From: Cupriavidus sp. EM10
GTDB lineage: Bacteria > Pseudomonadota > Gammaproteobacteria > Burkholderiales > Burkholderiaceae
Reading direction: 5' to 3'
DNA length: 64,000 nt
Assembly: GCF_018729255.1 (NCBI RefSeq)
Contig: NZ_CP076061.1
Location: 124,001-188,000, forward strand
The notes below the pieces were generated by a model. That model made no database searches and was not told the origin of the DNA. It worked only from the letters and a program-made list of their open reading frames with translations. Positions 27,270 to 39,827 of this stretch are shown one piece after another. Made by a program: the position numbers and the translations under genes. Numbering within the stretch: position 1 is the first letter of the stretch; every line of letters starts with the position of its first letter.

Positions 27270-28322
27270 ATGAAAAAGGTCCTGATTCTTGGCGTCAACG
27301 GCTTCATCGGCCACCATCTGACGCGCCGCATCCTGGAAACCACGCAGTGGGAGGTCTACGGCATGGATATGTCGTCGGACCGCCTGGGCGACCTGGTCAA
27401 CCATCCGCGCATGCACTTCTCCGAAGGTGACATCACCATCAACAAGGAGTGGGTGGAGTACAACATCCGCAAGTGCGACGTGATCCTGCCGCTGGTGGCC
27501 ATCGCCACGCCGGCCACCTACGTGCGCAACCCGCTGCGCGTGTTCGAGCTGGACTTCGAGGCCAACCTGCCGATCGTGCGCAGCGCCGTGAAGTACGGCA
27601 AGCACCTGGTGTTCCCGTCGACCTCCGAGGTCTACGGCATGTGCGCCGACGACGAATTCGACCCCGAGGCGTCGCCGCTGATCTACGGCCCGATCAACAA
27701 GCCGCGCTGGATCTACGCCTGCTCCAAGCAGCTGATGGACCGCGTGATCCACGCCTACGGCATGGAGCAGGGCCTGAACTACACGCTGTTCCGCCCGTTC
27801 AACTGGATTGGCGCCGGCCTGGACTCGATCTTCGAGTCGAAGGAAGGATCGTCGCGCGTGGTGACGCAGTTCCTGGGTCACATCGTGCGCGGCGAGCCGA
27901 TCAAGCTGGTCGACGGCGGCGCGCAGAAGCGGGCCTTTGCCGATATCTCGGACGGCATCTCGGCGCTGATGCAGATCATCGAGAACAAGGACGGCGTGGC
28001 CAGCGGCAAGATCTTCAACATTGGCAACCCGAAGAACATCCACTCGGTGCGCGAGCTGGCCGAGATGATGCTGAAGATGGCGGCCGACTACCCGGAGTAC
28101 GCCGACGAAGCGCGCAAGACGCAGATCGTGGAGACGTCGTCGGGCGAGTTCTACGGCAAGGGCTACCAGGACGTGCAGCACCGGGTGCCGAAGATCGACA
28201 ACACGATCGAGGAACTGGGCTGGAAGCCCGAGGTGACGATGGAGCAGGCGCTGCGCCGCATCTTCGAGGCCTACCGCGACAAGGTGGTGGACGCGCGTAC
28301 GCTGGTCGACAGCAACAACTGA
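27270..28322 (+). CDS. UDP-glucuronate decarboxylase/dehydrogenase (ArnA C-terminal half as separate gene)
   Basis: 350-aa short-chain dehydrogenase/epimerase-type enzyme that oxidises and decarboxylates UDP-glucuronate to UDP-4-ketopentose, the substrate of ArnB. The NAD site is GVNGFIGHHLTRRI. The catalytic Ser/Thr-Tyr-Lys set lies in FPSTSEVYGM and YACSKQLMDRVIHAYG. It matches the ArnA dehydrogenase domain and has no formyltransferase part. Start at 27270 with GAAAGGA upstream. Confidence 0.92.
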   Translation: MKKVLILGVNGFIGHHLTRRILETTQWEVYGMDMSSDRLGDLVNHPRMHFSEGDITINKEWVEYNIRKCDVILPLVAIATPATYVRNPLRVFELDFEANLPIVRSAVKYGKHLVFPSTSEVYGMCADDEFDPEASPLIYGPINKPRWIYACSKQLMDRVIHAYGMEQGLNYTLFRPFNWIGAGLDSIFESKEGSSRVVTQFLGHIVRGEPIKLVDGGAQKRAFADISDGISALMQIIENKDGVASGKIFNIGNPKNIHSVRELAEMMLKMAADYPEYADEARKTQIVETSSGEFYGKGYQDVQHRVPKIDNTIEELGWKPEVTMEQALRRIFEAYRDKVVDARTLVDSNN

Positions 28323-28328
28323 TCCCGC

Positions 28329-29219
28329 ATGGCCCGCATTGCCCTGAAAGTCGACGTCGACACGCTGCGCGGTACCCGCGAAGGGGTGCCCGCGCTGCTG
28401 TCGATGCTGTCCCCGCACCAGGCGGAAGCGACATTCCTGTTCAGCCTTGGCCCCGATCACACGGGCTGGGCGCTTCGGCGCGTGTTCCGCCCCGGCTTCC
28501 TGAAAAAGGTGTCGCGCACGTCCGTGGTGTCCAATTACGGCCTGCGCACGCTGATGTACGGCGTGCTGCTGCCCGGCCCCGATATCGGCCGCAAGGGCGC
28601 CGCAGAGATGCGCGCCGCGGCCGCCGCCGGGCACGAGTGCGGCATCCATACGTGGGATCACGTCTACTGGCAGGACAATGTGCGCGACCGCGATGCGGCC
28701 TGGACGCGCCGCCAGATGCAGCAGTCGTTCGATCGTTTCGTCGAGATCTTCGGCACGCCGCCCACCACGCACGGCGCGGCAGGCTGGCAGATGAACGAGG
28801 AGGCGTTCCGCCAGATCGACGACTGGGGCATGACATATGCCTCGGATGGCCGGGGCACGGCGCCCTACATCCCGACCGTGGCGGGCAAGCCGTGCCGCCA
28901 CGTGCAGATGCCGACCACGCTGCCGACGCTAGACGAGCTGATCGGCGTGGACGACCTGACCGAGGACAACGTGCACCACGCCGTGCTGAAGCTGACCGAG
29001 GGCGATGCCGACCACATCTTCACGCTGCATACCGAACTGGAAGGCGGCAAGCTGGCGCCGGTGTTCCAACGGCTGCTGGCCGGCTGGCGCGCGCAGGGGC
29101 ACGACCTCGTATCGATGGCCACCTACTACCGGCACATCGACCGCACCGACCTGCCGCAACTGCCGGTCACCTGGGGCGAGATCCCCGGGCGCAGCGGCGA
29201 GCTGATCATCCAGCCGTAG
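28329..29219 (+). CDS. arnD: 4-deoxy-4-formamido-L-arabinose-phosphoundecaprenol deformylase
   Basis: 296-aa polysaccharide deacetylase-type (NodB homology) enzyme. It removes the formyl group from undecaprenyl-phosphate-Ara4FN before flipping. The motif DVDTLRG near the N-terminus, HECGIHTWDHVYWQ with the metal His pair, and TTHGAAGW fit ArnD. Last gene of the arn run, 6 bp after the decarboxylase. It is convergent with the P-type ATPase, with only 13 bp between stops. Confidence 0.92.
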   Translation: MARIALKVDVDTLRGTREGVPALLSMLSPHQAEATFLFSLGPDHTGWALRRVFRPGFLKKVSRTSVVSNYGLRTLMYGVLLPGPDIGRKGAAEMRAAAAAGHECGIHTWDHVYWQDNVRDRDAAWTRRQMQQSFDRFVEIFGTPPTTHGAAGWQMNEEAFRQIDDWGMTYASDGRGTAPYIPTVAGKPCRHVQMPTTLPTLDELIGVDDLTEDNVHHAVLKLTEGDADHIFTLHTELEGGKLAPVFQRLLAGWRAQGHDLVSMATYYRHIDRTDLPQLPVTWGEIPGRSGELIIQP

Positions 29220-29232
29220 CCGCCTCCGGCCG

Positions 29233-31578
29233 TTACACGACGCCCTTGCGCGTCAGCCGCAGCCCGTTGAACACCACCAGCAGGCTTGCGCCCATGTCGG
29301 CGAACACAGCCATCCACATGGACCCCATGCCCATCAGGGTCAGGGCCAGGAACACGGCCTTGATGGCCAGCGACAGCGTGATGTTCTGCCGCAGGATCGC
29401 CGACGTACGGCGCGACAGCCGCACGAACGCCGGAATCTTGCGCAGGTCGTCGTCCATCAGCGCCACGTCGGCGGTCTCGATGGCCGTGTCCGTACCGGCA
29501 GCGCCCATGGCAAAGCCGATGTCGGCACGTGCCAGCGCCGGCGCATCGTTGATGCCATCGCCCACCATGCCGACCTTGCCGCCATGCGTGTGGACCCGGT
29601 CCGCCAGCGCGGCGATGGCCGCGGCCTTGTCTTCCGGCAGCTGATTGCCGCGCACTTCGTCGATGCCTACCGCCTGGCCGATGGCTTGCGCCGTATGCGG
29701 GTTGTCGCCGGAGAGCATCAGCGTCTTCACGCCCAGCGCGTGCAGTTGCTCGATGGCCTGGCGGCTGGTGTCACGCACCGTGTCGGCCACGCCAAACAGG
29801 ATCAGCGCTCGGGCGGAGCGGCCGTCCGTAGGCGTTTCCGCCAGCATCACGATGGATTTGCCCTGCCGCTCGATGGCCTCCAGCCGCGCTTCGAGCGGCA
29901 CCGAGCACGCGCCCAGTTCGTGGATCAGCCGATGGTTGCCAAAGCTGTACGCCACGCCATCGACCGTCCCCTTCACGCCCTGCCCCGGCAGCGCCGCGAA
30001 ATCGCTCACATCGAGCCGCGCGATGCCTTCGGCTTCGGCCGCCGTGGCCACTGCGTGAGACACCGGGTGGTCTGACCGCGCAGCCAGGCTGGCGGCAATC
30101 GCATGCGCCTGCGGCATGTCATCGACCAGCAGTGCCATATCGGTGCGCGCCGGCTTGCCATGCGTCAGCGTGCCGGTCTTGTCCAGCGCCAGCCAGGCCA
30201 GGTGCCGGCCCTGCTCCAGATACACGCCGCCCTTGACCAGGATGCCGCGCCGCGCCGCCGCCGCGAGCCCGCTGACGATCGTCACGGGCGTGGAGATCAC
30301 CAGCGCGCACGGGCAGGCGATCACCAGCAGCACCAGCGCCTTGTAGATCCACGCCAGCCACGCGCCGCCCATCAGCAGCGGCGGCACCACGGCCACGCCC
30401 AGCGCGATCACGAAGATCACCGGCGTGTAGATGCGCGCGAACTGGTCGACGAAGCGCTGCGTCGGGGCGCGGCTGCCTTGCGCCGCTTCCACGGCATGGA
30501 TGATGCGGGCCAGCGTGGAATCGGTAGCAGGGGCCGTCACCGTGTATTCGAGTTCGCCAGACTGGTTGATCGAGCCGGCATAGAGCGGATCGCCGGGCGC
30601 CTTGTCGACGGGCACGCTTTCGCCGGTGATCGGCGCCTGGTCCAGGGCGGACTGGCCGCGCAGCACGCGACCATCCAGCGCGACCCGCTCGCCCGGCCGC
30701 AGCCGCACGGTGGTGCCCACCACGACGGCGCTGGCCTCGACGACCTGCCAGCTGCCATCGGCCTGCAACACCGTGGCCTGCTCCGGCGCCATCGCCATCA
30801 GCCCGCGCACGGCATTGCGCGCGCGATCCAGCGAGGCGGCTTCGATACGTTCGGCCAGGGCGAACAGCACCATCACCATCGCCGCCTCGGGCCATTGGCC
30901 AATCACCATCGCGCCGGTCACGGCGATGCTCATCAGCGCGTTGATGTTCAGGTTGCCGTTGCGCACGGCGATCCAGCCCTTGCGATAGACGCCAAGCCCT
31001 GAAACCAGCACGGTGGCCAGGGCCAGCGCCGCCGGCAGGTAAGGCGCGGCGATCTGGAACCATTCGGCCAGTTCGGCGCCGATGGCTGCCGCGCCGCCCA
31101 GGGCCAGCGGCCACCACGGCTTGCCCGGCTCGGCCACGGCAGCCTTGGCGCTTTCGTCCGAAAGCGGCTCGGCCTTCATGCCCAGCGACGCAATCGCCTT
31201 GACGACGGGATCGACCGCGTCCAGCGTGTGATGCACGGTCAACACGCGTTGCATCAGGTTGAAGTCGAGCGCGGCCACGCCGGCCATGTTGCCGATCTTG
31301 TTGCGGATCAGCGTTTCCTCGGTCGGGCAGTCCATCGCCTCGATCCGGAACGCCGCCGACCGCGTGCCGGCGGGGGCCGCAACCGGCGCGCCCATCGGGA
31401 TGGGCGTTGCACAGGACGTGCCGCAACCGCAACTGGCCGCAGCCGGGGACGCGGGCGTGTGGTCGTGATCGTGGCCGGCGTGGTCGTGAGCGTGATCGTG
31501 GGAGTGGTCGTGGTCGTGCCCATGCCCACGCGCCGCCGATGACGGCGGCAGCAGGTTTTCAGGGGTGGTGCGAGCCAT
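29233..31578 (-). CDS. zntA: Zn/Cd/Pb-exporting P-type ATPase
   Basis: 781-aa P1B-type ATPase that pumps Zn2+, Cd2+ or Pb2+ to the periplasm. The N-terminus has a His/Asp-rich tract (residues ~19-40), CGCGTSC, and a metal-binding domain with AMDCPTEE. Core motifs: TGES (318-321), CPC in helix 6 (422-424), DKTGT (466-470), and GDGINDAP near the C-terminus. CPC with the DCPTEE metal domain indicates the divalent Zn/Cd/Pb class, not copper. The start at 31578 is chosen because the in-frame extension would cross the MerR-type promoter at 31611-31641. The symbol could equally be cadA or pbrA. Confidence 0.9.
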   Translation of the reverse strand: MARTTPENLLPPSSAARGHGHDHDHSHDHAHDHAGHDHDHTPASPAAASCGCGTSCATPIPMGAPVAAPAGTRSAAFRIEAMDCPTEETLIRNKIGNMAGVAALDFNLMQRVLTVHHTLDAVDPVVKAIASLGMKAEPLSDESAKAAVAEPGKPWWPLALGGAAAIGAELAEWFQIAAPYLPAALALATVLVSGLGVYRKGWIAVRNGNLNINALMSIAVTGAMVIGQWPEAAMVMVLFALAERIEAASLDRARNAVRGLMAMAPEQATVLQADGSWQVVEASAVVVGTTVRLRPGERVALDGRVLRGQSALDQAPITGESVPVDKAPGDPLYAGSINQSGELEYTVTAPATDSTLARIIHAVEAAQGSRAPTQRFVDQFARIYTPVIFVIALGVAVVPPLLMGGAWLAWIYKALVLLVIACPCALVISTPVTIVSGLAAAARRGILVKGGVYLEQGRHLAWLALDKTGTLTHGKPARTDMALLVDDMPQAHAIAASLAARSDHPVSHAVATAAEAEGIARLDVSDFAALPGQGVKGTVDGVAYSFGNHRLIHELGACSVPLEARLEAIERQGKSIVMLAETPTDGRSARALILFGVADTVRDTSRQAIEQLHALGVKTLMLSGDNPHTAQAIGQAVGIDEVRGNQLPEDKAAAIAALADRVHTHGGKVGMVGDGINDAPALARADIGFAMGAAGTDTAIETADVALMDDDLRKIPAFVRLSRRTSAILRQNITLSLAIKAVFLALTLMGMGSMWMAVFADMGASLLVVFNGLRLTRKGVV

Positions 31579-31610
31579 GGCAGTAGTCCGTTTCTTGCAA
31601 TGTTGCTGCC

Positions 31611-31641
31611 ATTGAAGACCCTGTAGCCGCTTCAGGGTCAA
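31611..31641 (-). promoter_or_regulatory. MerR-family promoter and operator of the P-type ATPase gene
   Basis: Minus strand: -35 TTGACC (31636-31641) and -10 TTCAAT (31611-31616) are 19 bp apart, the over-long spacer typical of MerR-type promoters. A dyad GACCCTG/CAGGGTC (31617-31623 with 31633-31639) fills the spacer. This is the usual ZntR/CadR/PbrR arrangement, in which metal-bound regulator untwists the spacer. No merR gene is adjacent. Confidence 0.85.
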
Positions 31642-31714
31642 GTGCGCGGAGAACATCCCTGCGACTCGATTAACCATGACAGCAACGTAATGCGCGTGTC
31701 CGGATGCCGGAGCC

Positions 31715-31720
31715 TATAAT
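31715..31720 (+). promoter_or_regulatory. Consensus -10 box before czcI
   Basis: TATAAT eight bases upstream of the ATG at 31729. There is no good -35 at 16-18 bp, so activator help is likely. Transcription would start at or next to the ATG, giving a very short leader. Confidence 0.45.
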
Positions 31721-31728
31721 GGCTGCCC

Positions 31729-32097
31729 ATGCGCCGCCTGCTGCTCGTTTTCCTGTCAATTTTGCTGCCGCTCCAGTTCGCCTGGGCCGGCGCAGCGGCC
31801 TATTGTGCACACGAATCCGCAGACCAGCCGGCCGCGATGACGAGCCACTTCGGCCATCATTCGCACGAGCACAAGGCCGACCAGCACGAGTCTGGCAAGA
31901 CTGCCGGCAAGTCGCTCAAACTGCCAGACGCCGACTGCACGGCCTGCCATTTCCCCGGTTCGCACGGCCTGTTCGGCGAACTCCACCTGCCCGGTGACTA
32001 CCGCTACGTCACCCTGCGCTACGCGCCGCGCCAGTACGCGTTCGGCTCGATTCCCGCCCCTGTCCCTGACCGCCCTCAGTGGCCGCGCCTCGCCTAG
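31729..32097 (+). CDS. czcI: CzcI-like periplasmic metal-response protein
   Basis: 122-aa exported protein. Signal peptide MRRLLLVFLSILLPLQFAWA. The mature protein is rich in His with two CxxC-like cysteines (HFGHHSHEHKADQHE, DCTACHF). Size, order and composition match CzcI, the small protein encoded ahead of czcCBA in Cupriavidus metallidurans, thought to modulate efflux expression or function. It is divergent from the ATPase gene. The gap to czcC is 105 bp. Confidence 0.8.
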   Translation: MRRLLLVFLSILLPLQFAWAGAAAYCAHESADQPAAMTSHFGHHSHEHKADQHESGKTAGKSLKLPDADCTACHFPGSHGLFGELHLPGDYRYVTLRYAPRQYAFGSIPAPVPDRPQWPRLA

Positions 32098-32202
32098 CCG
32101 GCGGGACGCAGCACTGATCGATTCAATCCGATACCGCTAGCGCGGCATCGGCACACTGCATCGCGTCTCGCCGATTCACTCCTGCCTGATCTGGTGACAT
32201 CG

Positions 32203-33452
32203 ATGAGAAGCCTTTTATTGCCGCTGGGGCTGGCGGCCGCATTGCTCAGTCCATGGGCGTCCGCACAGGACGCCGCCCCCTCACTTCCGCCATCCAGGAA
32301 CCGCCCGGCCGCCTGACGCTCGACACCGCGCTCGAACTGGCCACGGCGCAGAATCCCACGCTGTCCGCCGCCCGCATCGAAGTCGATGCCAGCGAAGGCG
32401 GCATCACGCAGGCGCGCGTCATCCCGAATCCGGAAGTCTCGGTGCAGATGGAAGACACGCGCCAGTCCACCCGCGCCACCACCGCGCAGATGAACCTGCC
32501 GGTGGAACTGGGCGGCAAGCGCGGCGCGCGCATCGGCGCGGCCCAGCGGGCGCGGGATGTGGCGCAAGCCCAGTTGGGCGCCGTCCAGGCCGACCTCCGC
32601 GCCACCGTCATCGCGGCATTCTTCAACGTGCTGATTGCGCAGGAGCGCGTCAGGCTGGCCGCCGGATCGGTCGACATTGCCCGGCGCGGCGCCGATGCCG
32701 CGTCGCGGCGCGTGGCGGCGGGCAAGGTCGCCCCGGTCGAGGAGACCAAGGCCCAGGTGGAACTGGCCAATGCCGGACTGGAACGCATCGACGCAGACGC
32801 CTCGCTGGTGGCGGCGCGCCAGACGCTGACCACGCTCTGGGGCAATCCGTCGCCCCGCTTTGCCGAGGCCGACGGCCGGCTCGATAACCTGCCCGCGCGC
32901 CCCGAGGCCACCACGCTGCGCCAGTCGCTGGACAACGCCCCGGCGTTGCTGGCCAGCGAACGCGAGCTGGATCGCCGGCAGGCCGACATCAACGTGCAGC
33001 GCAGCCGCCAGTATCCGGACGTCACCGTCAGCGTGGGCGCCAAGCGCGACAACGGCGCGCCCGAGCGCGGCACCTTCCCGGTGGTGGGCATCGCCATCCC
33101 GCTGCCGCTGTTCGACCGTAACCAGGGCAATCTCTATACGGCCATCCGGCAGGCCGACAAGGCCGCCGACGAACTGCGCGCCACGCGCCTGCGGCTCGAC
33201 CGCGACCTGCAACTGGCAGCCAGCCAGCTCGATGTGTCGCGCACCTCGGCGCTGACCTTGCGCGAAACCGTGCTGCCGGGCGCCGAACACGCGCTGCAGG
33301 CCGCCACGCAGGGCTTCGAGGCCGGCAAGTTCAACTATCTCGATGTGCTGGACGCCCAGCGCACGCTGTTCCAGGCCCGTATCCGCTACCTGGGCGTGGT
33401 GGCCAACAGCTGGCAGGCCGCCACCACCATCGATCGCATTCTTGGCCGCTGA
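32203..33452 (+). CDS. czcC: CzcC-like outer-membrane efflux protein (one-base frameshift)
   Basis: TolC-family outer-membrane channel of a heavy-metal RND system. A signal peptide (MRSLLLPLGLAAALLSPWASA) starts at 32203. The frame breaks in a C5 run at 32276-32280. One extra C gives AQDAAPLTSAIQEPPGRL and a 416-aa protein. The rest shows the family repeat pattern: LTLDTALELATAQNPTLSAA near the start and a second homologous half, with KFNYLDVLDAQRTLFQAR near the end. An in-frame ATG at 32253 would give a protein without a signal and is rejected. Probably a sequencing error. Confidence 0.82.
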
Positions 33453-33476
33453 CGCGCCAACGCAAGGAACATCGTC

Positions 33477-34687
33477 ATGACATTGACTCGCAAACAGGGC
33501 GTCGCAATGGCCGCCATCGTGGCCGCCGGGCTGATCGCCGCGCTGGCGCTGCTGCTGACCAACCGCGGCAGTGGCCCCGCTCACGACCACGCCGGCGAAG
33601 GGGCGGCCGCCGGGCAAGGCGCGGCATCGGCGGCATCGGCAGCCCACGCCAACGAGCCGCCCGGCCTGATCCCGATGACGCCCGAGCAGATCCGCAATGC
33701 CAATCTCGGCATCGCCAAGGCGGCGCCCGGCAAGATCCGCAGCGCCGTGGAATTCCCCGGTGAAATCCGCTTCAACGAGGACCGCACCGCCCACGTGGTG
33801 CCGCGCGTGGCTGGGGTGGCCGAATCCGTGGTGGCCAACCTTGGCCAGCGCGTGAAGAAGGGCGACCTGCTGGCCGTGTTCGCCAGCACCCAGCTGTCGG
33901 ACCAGCGCAGCGAACTGCTGGCCGCCCAGCGCCGCCTCGAACTGGCCCGCACCACCTACGGGCGCGAAAGAAGCTCTGGGAGGACAAGGTGTCGGCGGAG
34001 CAGGATTTCCTGGCCGCCCGCACGGCCCTGCAGGAGGCCGAGATCGCCGAGGCCAACGCGCGCCAGAAGCTCACCGCGATTGGCGCCACGGCGTCGGCGC
34101 GGGCCATCAACCAGTTCGAACTGCGCGCGCCGTTCGACGGCATCGTCGTCGAAAAGCACCTGGCGCTGGGCGAGGCCGTGGCGGCCGAGACCGCCGTTTT
34201 CACGATTTCCGACCTCAATACGGTGTGGGCGGAGTTCGTCATCGCCGCCAAGGACCTGAACCACGTCAGGCTCGGCGAATCGGTACGGGTGACCTCCGCC
34301 GCGTTTGACGGCACGGCCGAAGGCAAGATCTCCTACGTGGGCGCCCTGCTCGGCCAGCAAACGCGCACGGCCACCGCACGCGTGACGCTGTCGAACCCGC
34401 AGATGGCCTGGCGGCCGGGGCTGTTCGTGACGGTCAGCGTGGCCACCGGCGAAACCGATGCCGCCGTGGTCATCGACAGCGAGGCGCTGCAGATCGACGA
34501 CGGCCGCCAGATGGTCTTCGCGGAAGTGCCCGGCGGCTTCGCGGCGCGCCCGGTCAAGACGGGACGCTCCGACGGCAAGCGCATCGAGATTGTCGACGGC
34601 CTGGCGCCCGGCACGCGCTATGTATCCGCCAACAGCTTCGTGCTGAAGGCGGAACAGGGCAAGGCCGGCGCCGAGCACACGCACTGA
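33477..34687 (+). CDS. czcB: CzcB-like periplasmic adaptor (one-base frameshift)
   Basis: Membrane-fusion protein linking the RND pump to the outer-membrane channel. An N-terminal anchor (VAMAAIVAAGLIAALALLL) is followed by a His-containing linker (SGPAHDHAGEG). Then come barrel-sandwich halves flanking an alpha-hairpin. The break at A3 33967-33969 falls in that hairpin; one extra A gives YGREKKLWEDKVSAEQDFLA and 403 aa. The C-terminal half (ISDLNTVWAEFVIAAKDLN) fits CzcB/NccB. Its His-rich end GAEHTH may bind metal. The break is probably an error. Confidence 0.82.
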
Positions 34688-37861
<3,174 letters not shown>

Positions 37862-37905
37862 CCCCGCCCGGCCCCTGCCCTTGCGGCGGAGGCCGGGCGA
37901 GCGCC

Positions 37906-38316
37906 TCAATGCTCGCAGTTGACCATCCAGGTCATCTTGAACTTGTCGACCACCATGCCGAAGCCTTCGGCCCAGAAGGTCTTCTGGTACGGCATGATGA
38001 CCTGGCCACCTTCGGACAGCGCCTCGAAGATGCGCTTGCCCTCGGCATTCGGCACATAGCCCACGGAGAGCATGAAGCCCGAGAACGCCGGGGTCTGTCC
38101 TTCGCGGCCGTCCGACGCCATGATCTGGCTGTCGCCGATCTGGACGTTGGCGTGCATGACCTTCTCGGCCCACGCTGCCGACGGCGGCTCGCCGCCACCC
38201 GGCGGGGTGTCCTTGTAACGCATAAGGAATGTTACTTTTGCGCCCAGCACCTGGCCGTAGAAGGCCATGGCCTCGTCAAAGCGTCCGCCAAAATCCAGAT
38301 AGGGTTGCACCTGCAT
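37906..38316 (-). CDS. PhnB-like VOC-superfamily protein
   Basis: 136-aa glyoxalase/VOC-fold protein of the PhnB-type (DUF1385-like 3-demethylubiquinone methyltransferase) group. QPYLDFGGRFDEAMAFYGQVLG at the start and FWAEGFGMVVDKFKMTWMVN at the end are typical. No partner gene reveals its substrate; many of these proteins have no assigned reaction. AGGAGACC precedes the ATG at 38316. It sits between czcA and the sensor kinase and is convergent with czcA. Confidence 0.85.
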   Translation of the reverse strand: MQVQPYLDFGGRFDEAMAFYGQVLGAKVTFLMRYKDTPPGGGEPPSAAWAEKVMHANVQIGDSQIMASDGREGQTPAFSGFMLSVGYVPNAEGKRIFEALSEGGQVIMPYQKTFWAEGFGMVVDKFKMTWMVNCEH

Positions 38317-38362
38317 GTCGGTCTCCTGTTGGGTCCGCGGGCTGATGGTCCGCGCGGCGCCA

Positions 38363-39817
38363 TTATGCGCCTGCCCTACTGACAGAATTGTCAGGAAACT
38401 CGAGTTCGAAGCGGGTCTGTTCCTCGACGCTGGTCACCGACACGCTGCCGCCGTGCAGCCGCATGATCGTGTCGACAATCGCCAGCCCAAGGCCGGTGGA
38501 TCCCGACGAATTGCGGCGCGACGGATCGGCGCGATAGAAGCGCCCGAACAGGTGCGGCAAGGCATCGGCCTCGATGGCCGGCCCGCCGTTGGTCACGCTG
38601 ATCGCCGTCATGTCCGCGCCATTGCGCGCCACCGCCATGCGCACGGCACTGCCCACCGGCGCATGGCGCAGCGCGTTGTCCAGCAGGTTGATGATCGCGC
38701 GCCGCAGCAGCGTCTGGTCGGCCACCACCGTGGCATGGCCCGATACCATCACCGTCAGGTTCCGGTCTGCCGCCACGGCTTCGAAGTACTCGGCCACCTT
38801 GTCGAGTTCGGCCCGCGCATCGAGCGGTCGGGCGCCCAGCGCCACCTGGGCGTTGTCGGCGCGGGCCAGGAACAGCATGTTCTCGATCATGCGCGCCAGC
38901 CGCTCGTATTCCTCCAGGTTCGATTCCAGCACCGCCTCGTATTCGGCCGGCGTGCGGCGCTGGGCCAGCGTCACCTGGGTCTGCCCCACCAGATTGCTGA
39001 TGGGCGTACGGAAATCGTGGGCCAGGTCGGCCGAAAACTGCGACAGGCGCGTGAAGCTGTCCTGCAGACGCGCCAGCATGCCGTTCAGCGCGCCGGCCAG
39101 ATCGCGCAATTCCTCGGGCGCGCCGCCGACATCGAGCCGCGTCGCCAGGCGGCTGGTGGTAACCGCCGCTGCATCGCTGGCCATGCGGCGGAGCATGCGC
39201 AGCCCGCGCCGGGCCAGCACGAAGCCCAGCGCCGCCGCGACTATCGCGCCGCACAGCACCGCGCCCAGCAACTCGCCCCGGTATTCGCGCATCAGCGCCA
39301 CCCGGTAGCCGGCATCGCTGAGCACGATGATTTCCACGGTGCGGCCGGTGTCACCGATCTGGCCAAGTGCCGCCATGCCGCGCGACGGCACGCCATTACG
39401 CGGATGCCAGGTCTGCAGCTGCGACTTGTCCGGCGCGGTGCCCACGGGCAGCACGCGCAGCGGCGGCAGGGTTTCGTTATGGGGATTCAGCGAGATCAGC
39501 GGATCGCCCGATGCGTTGCGCACGACCAGGATCAACCCCTCGTGGCCCATCGCAATATCCGCAAACCGGTGGGTATCGGTGCGGATCTCGGTTTCGTCGG
39601 CCACCTCGCGCAGCAGGTGGCGCACCAGCAGGACTTCGCCCACCAGCTCGCTTTCGTCGCGCGACTGCAACTGGTTGCCCAGCGCGCTGGACAGGTATGT
39701 GGCCACCCCGACCAGGATCGCGGCCGTGGTCAGGCCATAGGCCAGCGCCAGCCGCGTGGTCAGCGACGCCGGCATCCAGGCCTTCAGCGCGCGCCGGATG
39801 CGCACCAGTCGCCTCAT
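38363..39817 (-). CDS. Heavy-metal sensor histidine kinase (CopS/CusS/IrlS type)
   Basis: 484-aa inner-membrane kinase. A transmembrane segment near residues 20-40 is followed by a periplasmic sensor of about 135 residues, a second transmembrane segment (GAIVAAALGFVLARRG), HAMP, and an H-box FSADLAHDFRTPISNLVGQT with the phospho-His. The N box is NLLDNALRHAP and the G box STGLGLAIVDTIMRLHGG. It matches kinases that sense periplasmic copper or zinc. The start at 39817 lies 10 bp after the response-regulator stop. The partner and the divergent copper genes suggest copper; the nearby czc operon makes zinc/cadmium an alternative. Confidence 0.88.
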   Translation of the reverse strand: MRRLVRIRRALKAWMPASLTTRLALAYGLTTAAILVGVATYLSSALGNQLQSRDESELVGEVLLVRHLLREVADETEIRTDTHRFADIAMGHEGLILVVRNASGDPLISLNPHNETLPPLRVLPVGTAPDKSQLQTWHPRNGVPSRGMAALGQIGDTGRTVEIIVLSDAGYRVALMREYRGELLGAVLCGAIVAAALGFVLARRGLRMLRRMASDAAAVTTSRLATRLDVGGAPEELRDLAGALNGMLARLQDSFTRLSQFSADLAHDFRTPISNLVGQTQVTLAQRRTPAEYEAVLESNLEEYERLARMIENMLFLARADNAQVALGARPLDARAELDKVAEYFEAVAADRNLTVMVSGHATVVADQTLLRRAIINLLDNALRHAPVGSAVRMAVARNGADMTAISVTNGGPAIEADALPHLFGRFYRADPSRRNSSGSTGLGLAIVDTIMRLHGGSVSVTSVEEQTRFELEFPDNSVSRAGA

Positions 39818-39827
39818 GCTTCTGCGC

